64,000 bases of DNA from Mucidula mucida (GCA_015501055.1 JADNYV010000035.1:124001-188000); one strand, 5' to 3'; positions 43,607 to 56,362 are shown, numbered from the stretch's first letter. Translations and numbers: made by a program. Notes: generated by a model from the letters alone, not told the origin.

Positions 43607-45359
43607 TATCCATCCACAGAAAGCTCCTCGAACGGGCCTGAAATGTCATCGTGCGAAGGCGCGTGCGCTGAAGCCAGTTCAGCCATCTCCGCATCATACG
43701 TCTCTTGCCGACAATGTCGGAACACCGGGTGTTCGCCGTATAAGATCCAATCCTGCTTCTGCAACGCAAACCGGTCCAGGCGATCCTCCTTGCGCGGCGC
43801 ATACGCCTCGCCCTCGACAATCCCCAAAATCCGCTCCTCGTCATGCGGGGATAAAATGATCCAAGTATTGAAAGAATCATGCACCTGCGGTTCGCCGTAC
43901 TGACGGATGCAGCGAAGGCGGTCATTATCAATCCTAATCCACATTTCAAAGTCATCCGTCGCATTCCTGAGCATGTGGTCGATGTACCTCAGCGCCCATG
44001 GATATAGCGTCGACAAAAGCTCCGCCATAAACCCATTCTCCAGAAAGAGGTAAAGAAGGGTGGCCTCTCGAATTATCTGTCGGTGGTCCAAAATGAGTCG
44101 TCGAAGAGTGACTGGCGCGTCCGTACTGTGAGCCAAGGGCGACCCAGGGTGCCTCGCGTTGTGCTTTGCAATAAGCTCCAGCAACGCATGAGGACACGCA
44201 ATAAGGCGAACAAACCAAATTGCAAAAAGCGCTGAGCTTCTGGGGCAGCCATGACCAAAGTACCATCAGGTCGGCGCACATACGGGGAAAGGTGCTCGAA
44301 GATACACTGAGCGTAGACGCACGGCGTATACTGTCGCAACGCGGTATCCATCGCCATACCCGGACAAAAGCCAGAAGTTCCAGGTGCAGCCAAAGCCGAT
44401 GTCCACCGAGCAATTGTATATGTCGTAAAATGATCTTCGCTTGTATTGAAAGAGTTCGGCTTAACCTCCGGCAAACTCTTCCTATCGCGCTGAGGATGGC
44501 GGAAGGACGCGAACAACTGCTTGTCGTCGAAAGCGCGTAGAACGTCGCGTCTATGGTCATCGACGTACTGAAGAGCAAGCGCCGTAGTAACATCCACAAT
44601 GTGGGGCACCATATGTGCTGACGCCACGAACATATGCCCCAGCAGACCCAACTTCCGCCGTGTAGCCACAGTTCCAGGAAACTTCGCAATATTCTCCAAG
44701 CCGTCCCTCAACTCCTCCGGCGTCAACGGGAAACCATTTGGCCATCCAGAGCGAGCATCCATCTCCCACACGCCACCATTGACAAAGCGAGCGTGCGCAG
44801 CTCCAGCCTGAGGCCCGTGGTAAACAGCGTTCACGTCGCGTTGCAAGAAAACACGAGGATGCTTCAGAGCACCTCCGTATCCAGCATCGCGATAAACCAC
44901 TCCATTGTTCAGTCGTGCAATCAACGGGGAGATGACGGGCAGAGCACGGGCAGCACAGTCGTCGTCTGCAAGAGATGCGGGGCGGTTTCCAGCTGGCATC
45001 CAGTCATCCAGAAGGCCAGTGGATACTCCATCGTCATCTTTGGCAACAGGGCTCGGCACAGCGCGAGGATTTGCCCGCTCGTAGGCCTCGATAATGGCCT
45101 CGTTTGTGGGATTGTCCACCGCACAAAAATGCAAATCCTCCCAACGTATAAGCCCTTCTTCCAGGGGAACACCCGGAGATAATACTGGGAAGCGTGCCTC
45201 AACCGATGCCGCCATTTGGGCTTGCGTCTGAGCGCTGCGCGACTTGTGTCGGCTTGTCGTACGCCGGTATGGGTGGCCGTGCGTCCTAGTCACAGGCGTT
45301 GATCGCACAGTACCAGCTGACGCAACGCCAGCCCCAGGAGCATTAAAGTCCATATCCAT
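43606..45359 (-). pseudogene. Extra retrotransposon ORF downstream of pol, one frameshift
   Basis: The frame starts MDMDFNAPGAGVASAGTVRS at 45359, 314 bases after the pol stop, and runs to about 44245. There a single-base loss (between PEAQ and ALFAIWF) moves the reading to the frame that continues LLELIAKHNARHPGS to the stop at 43606. The combined length is about 585 codons. It has no reverse transcriptase, integrase or protease motif and no signal peptide or membrane helix that would suggest an envelope. The content is rich in His, Trp and charged residues (FEMWIRIDNDRLRCIRQYG, DSFNTWIILSPHDEERI). Its position between pol and the polypurine tract, and its strand, mark it as part of the element. 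Function unknown; a captured host gene is possible. Confidence 0.6.
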
Positions 45360-45672
45360 GGCCTCCAGAGACCAGTCGGGAATAGGCTAATCATCATCAA
45401 ATAACAAAAATGTGGGGAAATCTGTTACACACTTCAAAAGTCGTCGCGTTCAAAACTCGCTCTTCGTGAGCGGCCCACAGGCTCGGTGTGTCCGACATGA
45501 ATAGAAGGCACAGAAACGCGTCTACGAAAAAACACCGGGCGAATATCGCAGCCGGGGAACGCCAGCAGTATAAAAGAGAGAACGGAAGCAATTCGACATG
45601 GAGGCGGAAGCAAAAGAGGAGTCAGGGCAGTCGATCAGTACCGCGGCTGTATTACTTGCTCCAACCCGTCAC

Positions 45673-48600
45673 TCAATGCTTTCCCAACGAGCGCGGATGC
45701 TTGACTCCCTGCAAATCAAGGTAAGTCTGCAAAGCCTCAGTGTCTCTCATGCTCTCCAATGACTGCCATAGTGTGTCACCATCCGTAAATCGGACATGAA
45801 ATTCCAACGTCTTATGATTGACCCATTGATGTCCAAGGATCTCGTCAATGTACGACTCGTCGTCCTCCTGTCCTCCGAAATCATAGGGACCAGGCGTGAG
45901 ACGCTTCGGGAACAGAACATCGTCACTGGGAACATGTCTCCTCAGCAGATTCACATGGAATACAGGATGGATACGACGCGCTGTTAAAGTCGGCGGCAAG
46001 TCCAACTTGTAGGTGCTGGAATCTGGAAACGCTTCAAGGATAGCATACGGCCCAACATATAATGGCCGTAACTTCTTAGTACGTCCTTTCGGCAAGTTTA
46101 AATTTGCGGTTGACAAATAAACCAGGTCACCCGCCTTCAACGTAGGTTCGCTACCACGCTTTTTATTCGCATGATGAGCCTGAACCACTTGACTAGCTAT
46201 AATACCATCATGTGCCGCTGCTAAATGTGCTAATGCATCCCGTGCAAAGGAACGGATCCCTCTTGGAATGGCCTTCTCATCAGGAATCGTCCGCAACATG
46301 CGTGGCACATAACCACCATTCAACTCGAAAGGCGAGTACTTCGCAGTTGCCGAAATACTAGAGTTAATGGCAAACTCAGTTATATCGACCTTGTCTAACC
46401 AGTCCTTCTGACCGGGGGATAACTCGGCACGGAAGATCTGCCCAACATTCCTGTTCATCCGTTCCGTCACACCATCTGTTTGTGAATGGAAGGAGGTCGA
46501 CATGAGCAGCCGAGCGCCAAGGATGTGATGCAAGTGACGCCACCACTTCGATGTAAACTTCGAATCGCGATCACTAACAATCGAACTAGGCAGGCCGTGC
46601 AATCTAACAACCTCGCGACAATATATCCAAGACAACTCGGAAGCCTTCATCTTGGTATGTACCGGTATCAAATGTACCATACCAGTCATCCGACAGACAA
46701 TCACCCACAGGCAGTTTAAACCTTCGACCTCGGGAAATGGGCCTACAAATTCCATACCTATAGACTCCCAAGGACGAGTCGGCACTGGCAGGGAGTGTAA
46801 CTTTCCCGCCAGCTTCTGATTCGACGGCTTAGTCCGCTGACAGAACTCGCAGCTGGCACAGAACTTCTCGATATCCTTGTACATCCGAGGCCACCAGTAC
46901 CATCGACGGACATACTCTGATGTACGTTGAGCGCCGTAATGACCCAAGGTACGATGAGCTTGTTCAACAACCATACCGCGAATGCTCTGATCACCACATA
47001 GACTGGCAGGCAAGCAAAGCGCATCATTTCCACGCGGCCGCTTGTACCATACGAGGCCGTTGTCAGCTCGAAACAACTTGTGATCCGCTGGACTTTCAAG
47101 AATTTTACTCAACAACGAGTCGGAAGCGGACGAAACGCGTACCGCAGCCTCAAAATCATATGTAGGCAAGCTAAAGCGTTCTCTATCGCCCACGTTTTCT
47201 AACATGTCATCCACAGTCATGTCACTCCAGTCAGACGCGAACGTGGAACCGTCTGAGTCGTCTGAATGGGTAGAAGCACGCGTCTGTTCGCCGTGTGCCA
47301 GTTCTTCAGCCTCGATGTCGCGAATCTCCCGTCTCTCGAGTAACCGCTTACTCCTGCAAAGCTCGGCAGCCTGCAGGGCACGTATCTCCACAGCATTACT
47401 CATTATCTCGTTGTAACGCTGGATAGGCAAATCATGGCCTTGGGGATCGATTCGGACGTCCGCACGCACATACTCCTCAGGTGGGTGAACATCCTCCCAT
47501 GTATCATTCTCGTAATAACGGGACAGACAGTCCGCGACTTTATTGCTCTCGCCCTTCACATACGTAATGTCAAAGTCGAAACGGGACATGTAGTCCGTCC
47601 ATCTCATCTGACGCGGTGTCAAGTTCTTCTGCGTATGGAAGAACTCAAGTGCCTTATGGTCAGTATTGATATGAATACAATATCCAATCAACTTATCCTC
47701 CCATTTCAGCAGAGCCTCAAGGATTGCCATCGTTTCCAGCTCGTACACGCGATAGTGCTGCTGCGCTGGGGAGAACTTCTTGGACATGAACCCTGCGGGA
47801 CGACTTGCATCCCAAGTAGGCCCTTGACTCAACATCGCCCCGACACCATACTGAGACGCGTCGCAGATTAACCATATAGGTTCATCCTTCTTCGGCTCAA
47901 TGGGACGTAGTATAGGCGTCTTACAACAAATCTGCTTTATCATCTCGAAGCATCGTTGATGAAGTGGCCTCCACAAGAATGGGTGTCCATTCTGGGTCAT
48001 CGCCATCAACGGGGACGTATACGATGAAATATCCGGCAAGAAAGGAGCCAGATACTGCACCAATCCGACAAATCTCTGAATGTCATGGTAAGTCCGCGGC
48101 GTCCTCCACTCACGGATACGTGCCAACTTATCACCATCTGCGTGTAGTCCCTGATCATTAATTCTATGGCCAAGGCAGTCCACATCCTGTGCGTACAACT
48201 CGCATTTTGAACGCTTCATGTACAACTGCTGCTCGCGGAGTCGACTCAGGACAACACGCAAATGCTTCTCATGATCCTCGATAGAATCCGAGAACACAAA
48301 AATATCATCAAGGTACACATGGACAAAATCACCAATGGCATCCCGAAAGATTGCCATCATCAAACACTGGAATGTTGCAGGCGCGTTACAATCGCCCTGC
48401 TGCATTACCTTACTAATGAAGGTGCCACTAACAGATTTAAAACCCGTCTTCACCAAATCACGAACGACAATCCGGACCTGTTCGTAGGCATCAGATAAAT
48501 CAATCTTAGATCTATATTTTGCCCGCGCCACGTCCTCACGAATCAACTCCTGGTTAGGCAACGGCGTGACGTCTTTCACAGTGTTGTCATTCCTTTGCCG

Positions 48601-50325
48601 AAGATCAACAACAGTTCGAAGCTGGCCGTCTTTTTTCGGAACACACAGCAGCGGGGCAGCTTGTTCGACAGTACACGTGTCCCACCATCCAGCACGCAAA
48701 TATCTCCGTGTCTTCTCACACAATTCATCTCGCAGGGAATGCGGGCATCGCGCAGGTATATGGTAATGGTACGTCTTGCTATCATCAACGAGATTGATTT
48801 CATGATTCACCTCTCTCCAGGGCGGCATCTGCTCAGGTACGCCACCCATCATGTCGGCGTACTCTTCATACCACTGTTCACGCAGATGAGGAATATCCTC
48901 ATCAGTCAGATCGACGGCACGACTCTTCCCTTTCGACGGAGATACAACTATGGTCGGCTCAACCACGGGAGGCACATACTCCGGGTGGTGAATCCTAGCC
49001 AGGTTGGCCTGAACCATCTGTACCATAGATATTGAATCGTCATCGTGCATAAAATCAGGCTTGACTTCCATCTTCATAAGGAGCTCTCGTTTCTCAGGAG
49101 AGTATTGTGAACGTGTAAATTCAAAAGGGCCAAGGACACCTGTGCCACTAATGTCTGTCTCCCGTCCTGACTTCTGAGAGTCATAATCCGGGTAAGTACT
49201 CGGGTCGTCCTGTCGTCTGTAAAGCATATACTCCGCCATGCTACTAGCCAACGCAGCAAACTCAACAGGCATAGATCTATTCGTCAATCGACTATCTATC
49301 CCGGGGACGCGAGGCACGCGATCCCAAAAGGTGCCCGTCGACGCGTCGCGCTCTTCCCGATACTCGGACAAAATCTCCCCAAGGATCTGGCGCTCCTCGC
49401 GTCTCTCATCATCTGCTGTTACAAATGCGTCAATCTTCACAGCCACAGAAGTCGGCTGACAATAATCATTCAACGGAACACTACAAGTACGTACACGTGA
49501 CGGCGGTTCCTTCTCGCCACCACAGTCTCGGCTCATCTGAGTCGTTGTCTCACAGGCTGTCTTTTCTCTCTGTTGCCGAATCTCGTTCATGACAGTGGCA
49601 CCGTCGCCTGCGACCCACTCACGGTACTCATCCTCAGACAAAAGGAGTGGAATGCCCGCCTCACATGGCAGGCTCTTGAACTCAACTTCATTCGCGTTGT
49701 CGTCATCATGATCACAGGACTCATCCACCTCGACGACGCTACTTCGAGGAGGCTTCACTGCCCTGTCTCCACCGCCGGATAGTCAATTCGACGACGCCAG
49801 AGCGCGCTCACACGACTGACTGGAATCGTCAACTGGACGCCGCATCCGAAACCGCTGGGGAATGTTTGGATTAACGGGCACGACCTTACCTGGGTAAATG
49901 GTGTTCCCAATCCGCACACACTGGCTCTCAAAGTCCAGTATTACACCGTGCTTCAACATGAACGGGGTTCCGATCAGAACATCATACCTGTCAAGGTTCG
50001 TGATGTCGAAATACTGTCTCCCACTGACACGCGGTAGGCTAACATCGACCATAGTGCCAAAATTGATCACAGAACGACTCCCTACCGTGCCAAGGTACAG
50101 CGGTACTGGTTCCTTCAGGCGTCGTACGTCTAACTTTGCCACATTCGAAAACCCTGGACTAATGGACGAAGTATTACTCCCACTATCCCACAGAGTCAGT
50201 CCCTGACAGCCTCCGACGTCTACATACGTGACGAGACACAGCTTCTCCTCTGGCTTTAGCTTCGGGCGGTCAATAGCCTCCTTCGGTACGTTTATCTCGA
50301 AAACCTTATTACCCAGTAAATTCAT
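45673..50325 (-). pseudogene. pol: Ty3/gypsy pol: protease, RT, RNase H, integrase, chromodomain
   Basis: Two ORFs in the same frame, 50325-49783 and 49758-45673, are separated by one TGA (49783-49785). The first holds an aspartic protease (LWDSGSNTSSIS, then YDVLIGTPF). The second has a reverse transcriptase with VYLDDIFVFS, RNase H (LICDASQYGVGAML, NTDHKALEFF), an integrase HHCC head (HRTLGHYG, CASCEFC) and a DDE core read as GMEFVGPFPE, SDRDSKF and TERMNRNV. The first integrase position is Glu where the family normally has Asp. The C-terminal segment YIDEILGHQWVNHKTLEFHV resembles a chromodomain, marking a chromovirus. The protease end at 50325 is the KDZ boundary, so its link to gag is cut. 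The enzymes would copy RNA to DNA and integrate it; this copy is not functional as it stands. Confidence 0.88.
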
Positions 50326-50327
50326 CG

Positions 50328-50371
50328 ACTTTCTTTAAGATATCCAACATCACAACGTTGTGCTTAAACAC
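50328..50371 (+). repeat. KDZ terminal inverted repeat, left
   Basis: Imperfect inverted partner of 61147-61190; both contain TTTCTTTAAGAT, TCCAAC and GTTGTGCTTAAAC in the same order and spacing. Confidence 0.7.
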
Positions 50372-50640
50372 ATGTTTCTTAAGAGTATTTAAGATCGCCG
50401 CTGAGATTGTTGAGCAAGTCACAGTTCACCGTCGCTTAGATGCGACGCTTAAGCAGCTTAAGAGTGTTTGAGATTGTGCTCGATTGTGTAGGAACTCATC
50501 AACAGTCGAGATCACCATGCTCAGAATGCTTAAGAACCTTAAGATCTTAAAGATGCATAACACATACTCATTCGACATTGATGATACACATTGTTCTTAA
50601 GACATGCTTGAGAAATTGATACTTAAGAACGTTCAAGCAA
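50372..50640. repeat. CTTAAG-rich subterminal zone, left
   Basis: At least seven CTTAAG or near-identical words in 270 bases, usually followed by A (TCTTAAGAG, GCTTAAGCAG, CCTTAAGATC, TTCTTAAGAC, ACTTAAGAAC). The matching zone is 60745-61146. Such clusters near both ends are typical of transposase-binding subterminal repeats. Confidence 0.65.
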
Positions 50641-50751
50641 CTTCGGGCACGCGTTCGGCAATAATCGCGTAGCCCTTCCCGGTCGACACAATGATTTGAG
50701 CGCTGCATGGTGTTCATATCAGTATCAATGTCAAGAACACAGATAAGACAC

Positions 50752-52847
50752 TTACGACTTCTCCGAAGAATCACTGCTGTCCTTTGTGTTGCCTCGAATG
50801 CTGCGTCGGAGGGGTCTAACGGGTGTTTTCACAGCTTTCCTGCCAACCGGCGCCACCTTCTTCTCCGTGCTGAGAATGGGGTTAGCCATATTAACACCAA
50901 TATTAGCCGCGCGCTATATACCTTGTGACAATCTTCACCCTCTTACTAGCGGGGGCCTCCGAAGTTGCTGCCGTTCCTCCAGCACGCTTGTTTCCTCGCT
51001 TGGTGGCTAAATAACAGGCATCAGAAACTCAGCTACACAACAGAATATTGAGATGTACCTTGTTTATTCGCAGCTGGTGGAATATTCTCGCTGTCTTGTC
51101 CCCCTGGACTAGCCATACCCTTACAAAGAACGTCAGTTGGTAGCTGAGAGTGTTGAGTGTTGCTATCTGTCACCATATTGTTTTCAATCAGCATGTTCTT
51201 CGGTGGGCCATTCTCCTTCGGCGGGTCGCTCTCCTTCGGCGGTTCGCTCTCCTTCGGCAGGTCGCTCTCCTTCGGCGTGTCGCTCTCCTTCGCCATATTG
51301 CTCTCCTTTGGCGGGTTGCTCTCCTTCGGCACATCGCTCTTCTTTGGCATCTCATGACTATCGGCACTGCTGAATGCTGACAACTTTAGTAGTCGTCATA
51401 ATAGAAGTTGTACACTTACTGTCTAGGCTGTCGTTAATCTCGAATAAGACAAATCCTGGTGGGAGTTTCTTGAATGCCTCGAAGAGATCATATAGCACTT
51501 GAATTCTCATCAGCGAGGGGTTTGAGACTACGATACCAGGTGGAAGCGTCTTCGAGAAGGAAACATCATCCCATGGAATTGGACCGACATTTGGGATCGA
51601 GTCCTTAACTTGACTAAGCATGTAATCTGGTAAAAGAACGGCATCTAGCAGTGGATTCTACCAGAATATCTAAACAACATACCAAATTGAGCTTGAACGA
51701 AGAGACCCAAGAGATCTCGGAGTTGTATGATAGTTAGCGTCTCGATGTTGTAGTCGCTACTTGGGAAGATCGGGCATCCCAAAGGATCACACTTGAACGA
51801 CTTCTGCGCCTCTGTCAAGACCCGTGCTTGGATAGTGCTGTTAACTGATAATGGAGGAGTTGTAACGAAAGACATATAAGTAGATAGATACACACATGGG
51901 ACAGTCTTTGAATAATCCTTCCAGGCTTGAATCACGGCTGTCTTGTAGTCTGTGTGCTGCATGCTGAAACTCGGCTGATCGTTTGAAGCCCGTAACTCAA
52001 TTCTATCATCTGGAATGAGAGTTGGCAGTATGCAGGAGGGCACAACGTACGTGCCGCGCTGTAGTTTCTCGTCTTCCCCACGAAATGCAAAACAGAGGTG
52101 AAAGGAAGCGAATCCAAGTTGACCGGGGCCATGACCGATAAGGCTAGAGAGCAATTGTTGCATCTCTTCTCTGAACCGCTGTTGATTCCTGTGATGAATA
52201 TGAGCATACACGAGGAGAAAGTGTGGCTGATGAACGTACTCATAAATGGTCTCTTGACCATTCTTCGCCAGCTCGTCTGCTTGTGATCGGTATTGGTCTT
52301 GGTTCGTGCCCTCCCATTTCGTCTTCAGCGCTGTCTGATACATTCCCGGATGCTCTAGATGTGTGATATTAGCCTCCTTTCGCATCTCGTTTACCTCGGT
52401 GTTGACTTCGGCGCCAACCTCCTGCTTAAAAAGTTGAAACGCCGTTGGCGGAGAGGCTGAAGAACGCATCAGAAGGGAAGAGGTGGGTGTTGAAGGCGGC
52501 GGTGCGGTAGAAAGCCCACGAGACTTAAGTGTCTTTGTTCGCATGCGATCCTTCTTGTTGCGAAACGCATCGGCAACGGACTAAATAAAAAGTAAGTACT
52601 ATTGTTGTGCAAAGATAAGTAGCACACCTACCTTTCGAAACTTGATAAGATCATTACCGCAGGCTGAACCATACTTGGTTTCCCATTCAGTCTTCTTTTC
52701 CGTCATCCAACTATCAAGATCGGCGTCGTCCTCAGGCTCGGGGAGTCCAACTCGCAATGGCTTGCCCCACTTTGTCTTTGAAGCGAATTCAGCCAAGGCT
52801 GCCTTGAGCCAGACTTGCTGGTCCTTTGGGAGAGGGGAACTAGGCAT
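50752..52847 (-). CDS. KDZ cargo gene 1, unrecognised, about six exons
   Basis: Start at 52847 (MPSSPLPKDQQVWLKAALAE), donor GTAGGT at 52631, next exon 52569 to about 51682 (SVADAFRNKKDRMRTKTLK..., then EYVHQPHFLLVYAHIHHRNQ), then about 51645-51421 (DAVLLPDYMLSQVKDSIPNV to FEINDSLD), a repeat-bearing exon about 51381-51063, and two short Lys/Arg-rich exons ending at TAA 50752. The repeat exon holds eight or so PKES-type units (KESDPPKES) of 24 bases. The C-terminus (KRVKIVT, RPLRRSIRGN) is strongly basic. The long second exon is a conserved-looking globular domain I do not recognise. Direct proximity to the transposon end and opposite orientation to the transposase suggest it travels with the element; a role in transposition or chromatin is a guess. 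Confidence 0.55.
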
Positions 52848-53546
52848 TGTGATCGCCGACAATATGACAAGGATGAGATGGGGGAAAGAGGCAGAGTTTG
52901 TTGATCGTCAAAGTTGGACAGCTAGAGCAAGTGGACGCGGCCCGATGACGTGCTGAGAATGTCAGAGACGGTAAATTTCAGCCGTTAATTGGACTGAGAA
53001 AGGCCTAGGAAGCGCTTGCCAACCGATTCTCCGAAGCGGAAAGATACCAATGCAGATGCTGCAGCCCAAAAAATTCACCCGACAGCGTGGTTTAGGGCTC
53101 ATTCTGCAGTTTCCACATGCCACCAGCACTTAAAAAAAACCAAGAGATCCGACGCAGCAGTCCAAGAGCAACAGAAATTCAAAATAACACGGAACCAAAA
53201 TCTAAGTGCCACAATGTCAGCATTAAGAAGTGTTCGAGGCCAATCACCGGTCAGAGAAAGCCCAAGAGTTTCTGCACAAGTTTCTGTAATAGTTATTTCC
53301 AAGTCGAGTACCATTGGGATGTTCGTTCACTAATGGCGGTGGTAGAAGGTTAAGACGTGTTAGCATGCCAAATCGGGAATACACGTGATAAGTCCAATCG
53401 CGTCTCCTCGCGGTTTTGTTTCTTCAAATTCTTTGCTCCTATGAGTCCTATCTCCACGGCACGGCTGTGGTTTAGGCTTATCGGTATCTTCCGCTATGAA
53501 AACACATCCTTGCCTTCCTGTCTTCGGACTCTGGTGTATCATCATC

Positions 53547-54554
53547 ATGCCAGCTCGACGCGCTCATTACCCACTCGCCACTGCTGATGGTCTTACTGGC
53601 AACAAGCATGAGATGCGCGAGGATAATGAGAGGCGCATACGGGAATACCTTCTTTCCATTGTCCCTCCACCACCTCGCGTTTCATGCGCTCATCACCTCA
53701 ATCATCATCCTACGCATCCACAACTTGTTACGGGCCAGCGTAATCGACGTGATACAGGAGCGTGGATGCAACTCATGAGTCTTTCCTTCATATTATACAT
53801 CTTAGGAGGCTCACAATCTCTAGTGCTCCAAGGATGCACGAACAGGCAGTCCTCTCTGCACCATCCCCAAGTTTCTTACCGATGGCTTGCCAGAAGCTCA
53901 GCTGCAGAAGAATCCACTAGCAAAATACCTCGCTATTCGCCAGGAGTTGGCTGTTATCCATCGCGGTACTTCCCATCCATACAACATGAAGACGCGTACA
54001 CATCTCACTTCGTCCCACAAAGCGCGTCCTACGTCGCCTCCTGTCCGCTCCAACGCGTCTTCTGTCGGCTCCAATGCGTCTTCTGCTTCAACTAGACCAA
54101 ACCGTCCACACTCCAATGCTCGACCAGCCCCAGAAGCCCGCCGTCGCGTCTCATCTCCAGAAATCATCGATCTCACTGGAGACGACTCTGATGATGACTC
54201 TGGCTGTGTATCGGGCACGGATGAAGTCACCATAATGGTATGGACCAATGTTAGTACTCTTGCTGCTCCATCTTTCAGTCTGCTGAGATCCTACAGAACT
54301 CCCTTCAACCTGTCCATTTCCTTGTACCACGACGTGCTGGGCGAGTTCGACTTGCCGATCACAAGATACTTCTGGGTGCGAAAGGTGTCGAAAAGACGTT
54401 GCTCCAGCATTATTGTTCTGCGCGTAACAGGTGGTTGCCAATGGATTGGGCAACACCCATCCCAGTCGCAAAGAACGGATTGGCCTTGTTTCGAGAGCAG
54501 GGGCTTTCCGAATTTCAGATGATGGGTCTAGAAAAGCACCGTCTATACTTGTAG
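53547..54554 (+). CDS. KDZ cargo gene 2 with SUMO-interaction-like motif
   Basis: The ATG at 53547 gives MPARRAHYPLATADGLTGNK and then EDNERRIREYLLSIV. The middle exon in another frame starts near 53830 (CSKDARTGSPLCTIPKFLTD) and runs through AKYLAIRQELAVIHRG to DEVTIM at 54237; the last exon (54282-54554) is SAEILQNSLQPVHFLVPRRA to EKHRLYL. The last intron is a clean GTATGG...TTTCAG; the first join is not resolved. Residues SPEIIDLTGDDSDDD match a SUMO-interaction motif (hydrophobic core followed by acidic run), which suggests a nuclear protein that binds sumoylated partners. Family not recognised; plus strand, upstream of the transposase. Confidence 0.5.
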
Positions 54555-54838
54555 CATTTACAATTGTGTACGGTGCTACAAATGTCAAAGCTTAGCCTTC
54601 CGTTTCGCCTGTATGACTTGAAAGTTGAGAGTACTTGAGACGCCAAGCCAAGAGATGCCTGCCGAAATGCTGAGCAACTTTCTTTCAACCACAATGTTGC
54701 TGATTGAACATCGTCTCTTTTTCCTTCCGACACCGAATCGCCCGCTCTGCGTAAACGACTACGCCATATCCGTTTCCACGAAACAACAGCGACGCGTAAG
54801 CCCCTTCAACTTGGGCGGCATGCAATCCAAGCCGTACT

Positions 54839-55456
54839 TTGACGAGAGGCCCCGGACGACGACAACGACGACTACGATGTCTCCTCACCGTGGCACTCCT
54901 CCTTATTTGGGCAGGGTACGTTCTGCGCAGGCGACGCGCGTCTTCTTCCTATTTTGGACAATGCGCTTTCGATGGCGCACCAGGCGGGAACGGATATATG
55001 GATTGGGTGGATTTTCGGTGAGGTGAGCTTCTCCTTCTATGTTTGAGTGCTTATGAATTTTGTGGCAGCCGTGATTACATTCTCGCGGTACGCGACGAGG
55101 ATTGGGCGCCGCGCAGATCCGCCCTCAGCTCCAAGGACTCGGTCTCCCTCGGTTCGCAATGGATTCGCCTCATTCCTGGACTACTGCCCTCTCCTGGACT
55201 CAGAGAGGGCAGTGCTGCCCGCGTTCGCCCCTTCCCGCGTTCGCCGCCGCCGTCGCGCCCACCGTCTACCCCCCAATTGGACGATTACAGCGACTTGATG
55301 CTGCTCCACCGACGAACACGGCAATGGACGGGTTCAGACCGGGGCTCAACGTCACAGACGTGGCGCCCTCGACCTTCAGCTGGTCAACTATTCCTTGGAC
55401 CACTCCGCTGGTTGGTATTCTTAGATGTCGAGCCCGACGAGCCGCACAGCGTGTGA
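54839..55456 (+). CDS. Possible membrane-anchored KDZ cargo protein, start unclear
   Basis: The frame at 54839-55020 holds RCLLTVALLLIWAGYVLRRR, a single membrane segment followed by Arg, then QCAFDGAPGGNGYMDWVDF. A GTGAGC donor near 55019 and a GCAG acceptor at 55070 connect to RDYILAVRDEDWAPRRSALS and a Pro/Ser-rich tail to 55456. There is no in-frame ATG before the membrane segment, so an upstream exon is needed or the frame is chance. The Arg-rich, CG-rich composition makes false frames likely here. Confidence 0.3.
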
Positions 55457-55459
55457 CTC

Positions 55460-56362
55460 GGATGGGGATGTCGTCAGTCCTCATTCTGCCTTGCATACTG
55501 GTATCCATTTACCTGGTCAACAGTTACCTGGTCAAATCATTGATTTCATTACACGTCGAGCAGGCAACTAGCTTTGAATCAGGCCGGTATGTCCAACTGT
55601 CCACGTGTAGGGAGACACGAGATGCGGACGCTATACCTACATGGGCCCGTTGCCTGACTAGGTCTGTGTATGTGTTCGCCTTTGGTACGTGTCCGAAGTT
55701 GGCTATGGTTGATTTATGCTGACGACGTGCCCAAGACATTGCCGGATTCATTTCAATAGACATACGTCCACATCTGACTCGGCGATATGTCGTTGTTCTA
55801 GATGATCGTGAAAGTGGAGCACGACGAGGAGGATACCGTCGTTGGGGTCGTAGACGGGATCACAGACGTCGGGTTGTAAGGAGCGTGCTCTATCGGCGAG
55901 TTTCCTTCTTGTTGTCGGCGTAGGTTTGATGCTGATTTTTTTTACAGCTTGATGGATACGGCTTACTGACTGATTTCTCTGACATAGGATTCATCGAGCT
56001 GGTGGCGAAGAGTGCATTCGTGTTTTTGTTCGTTCCTTCGGTGACATCCAAGTAGTATTTACTCCTGAGTAGTATTTACTCCTGAGTAGTATTTACTGCC
56101 AAGTGACCTTCTGTGCGATTATCATTGACGTCGCCTTGTATAGTACCCGCCGCGAGGTGTGCATAGTGTAGTGGTAAGTGGGTTCTGCCCTTTTCCAAGA
56201 TGTCGGAACTAACCAAGTGTTGTAGAATAGCGGGAATAGCACAGTTTACTATAGTAGATCATCGATCACCTGGGGTGTCCTCCTATCTCGTTCGAATTCA
56301 TTTTTGATTCTGTTGAACTCCTATTTCTGTTCCTTCCTCTCATCAGTGTGCTCCCAAGTCTA
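55460..56362. other. Spacer upstream of the transposase gene
   Basis: Contains GTAGTATTTACTCCTGA repeated two to three times at 56052-56100 and no supportable gene. Confidence 0.45.

Noticed and set aside
43606..45359. Envelope-like gene in the retrotransposon
   Set aside because: No signal peptide, membrane segment or Cys-rich ectodomain in the third ORF.
50310..50340. Target site duplication for the KDZ insertion
   Set aside because: Flanks near 50320 and 61195 share only short AT-rich similarity (TTCAT/ATGAA type), not a direct 8-bp duplication.
51137..51380. Plus-strand Ser/Pro and Leu/Arg repeat ORFs
   Set aside because: Antisense readings of the PKES repeat exon of the minus-strand cargo gene.
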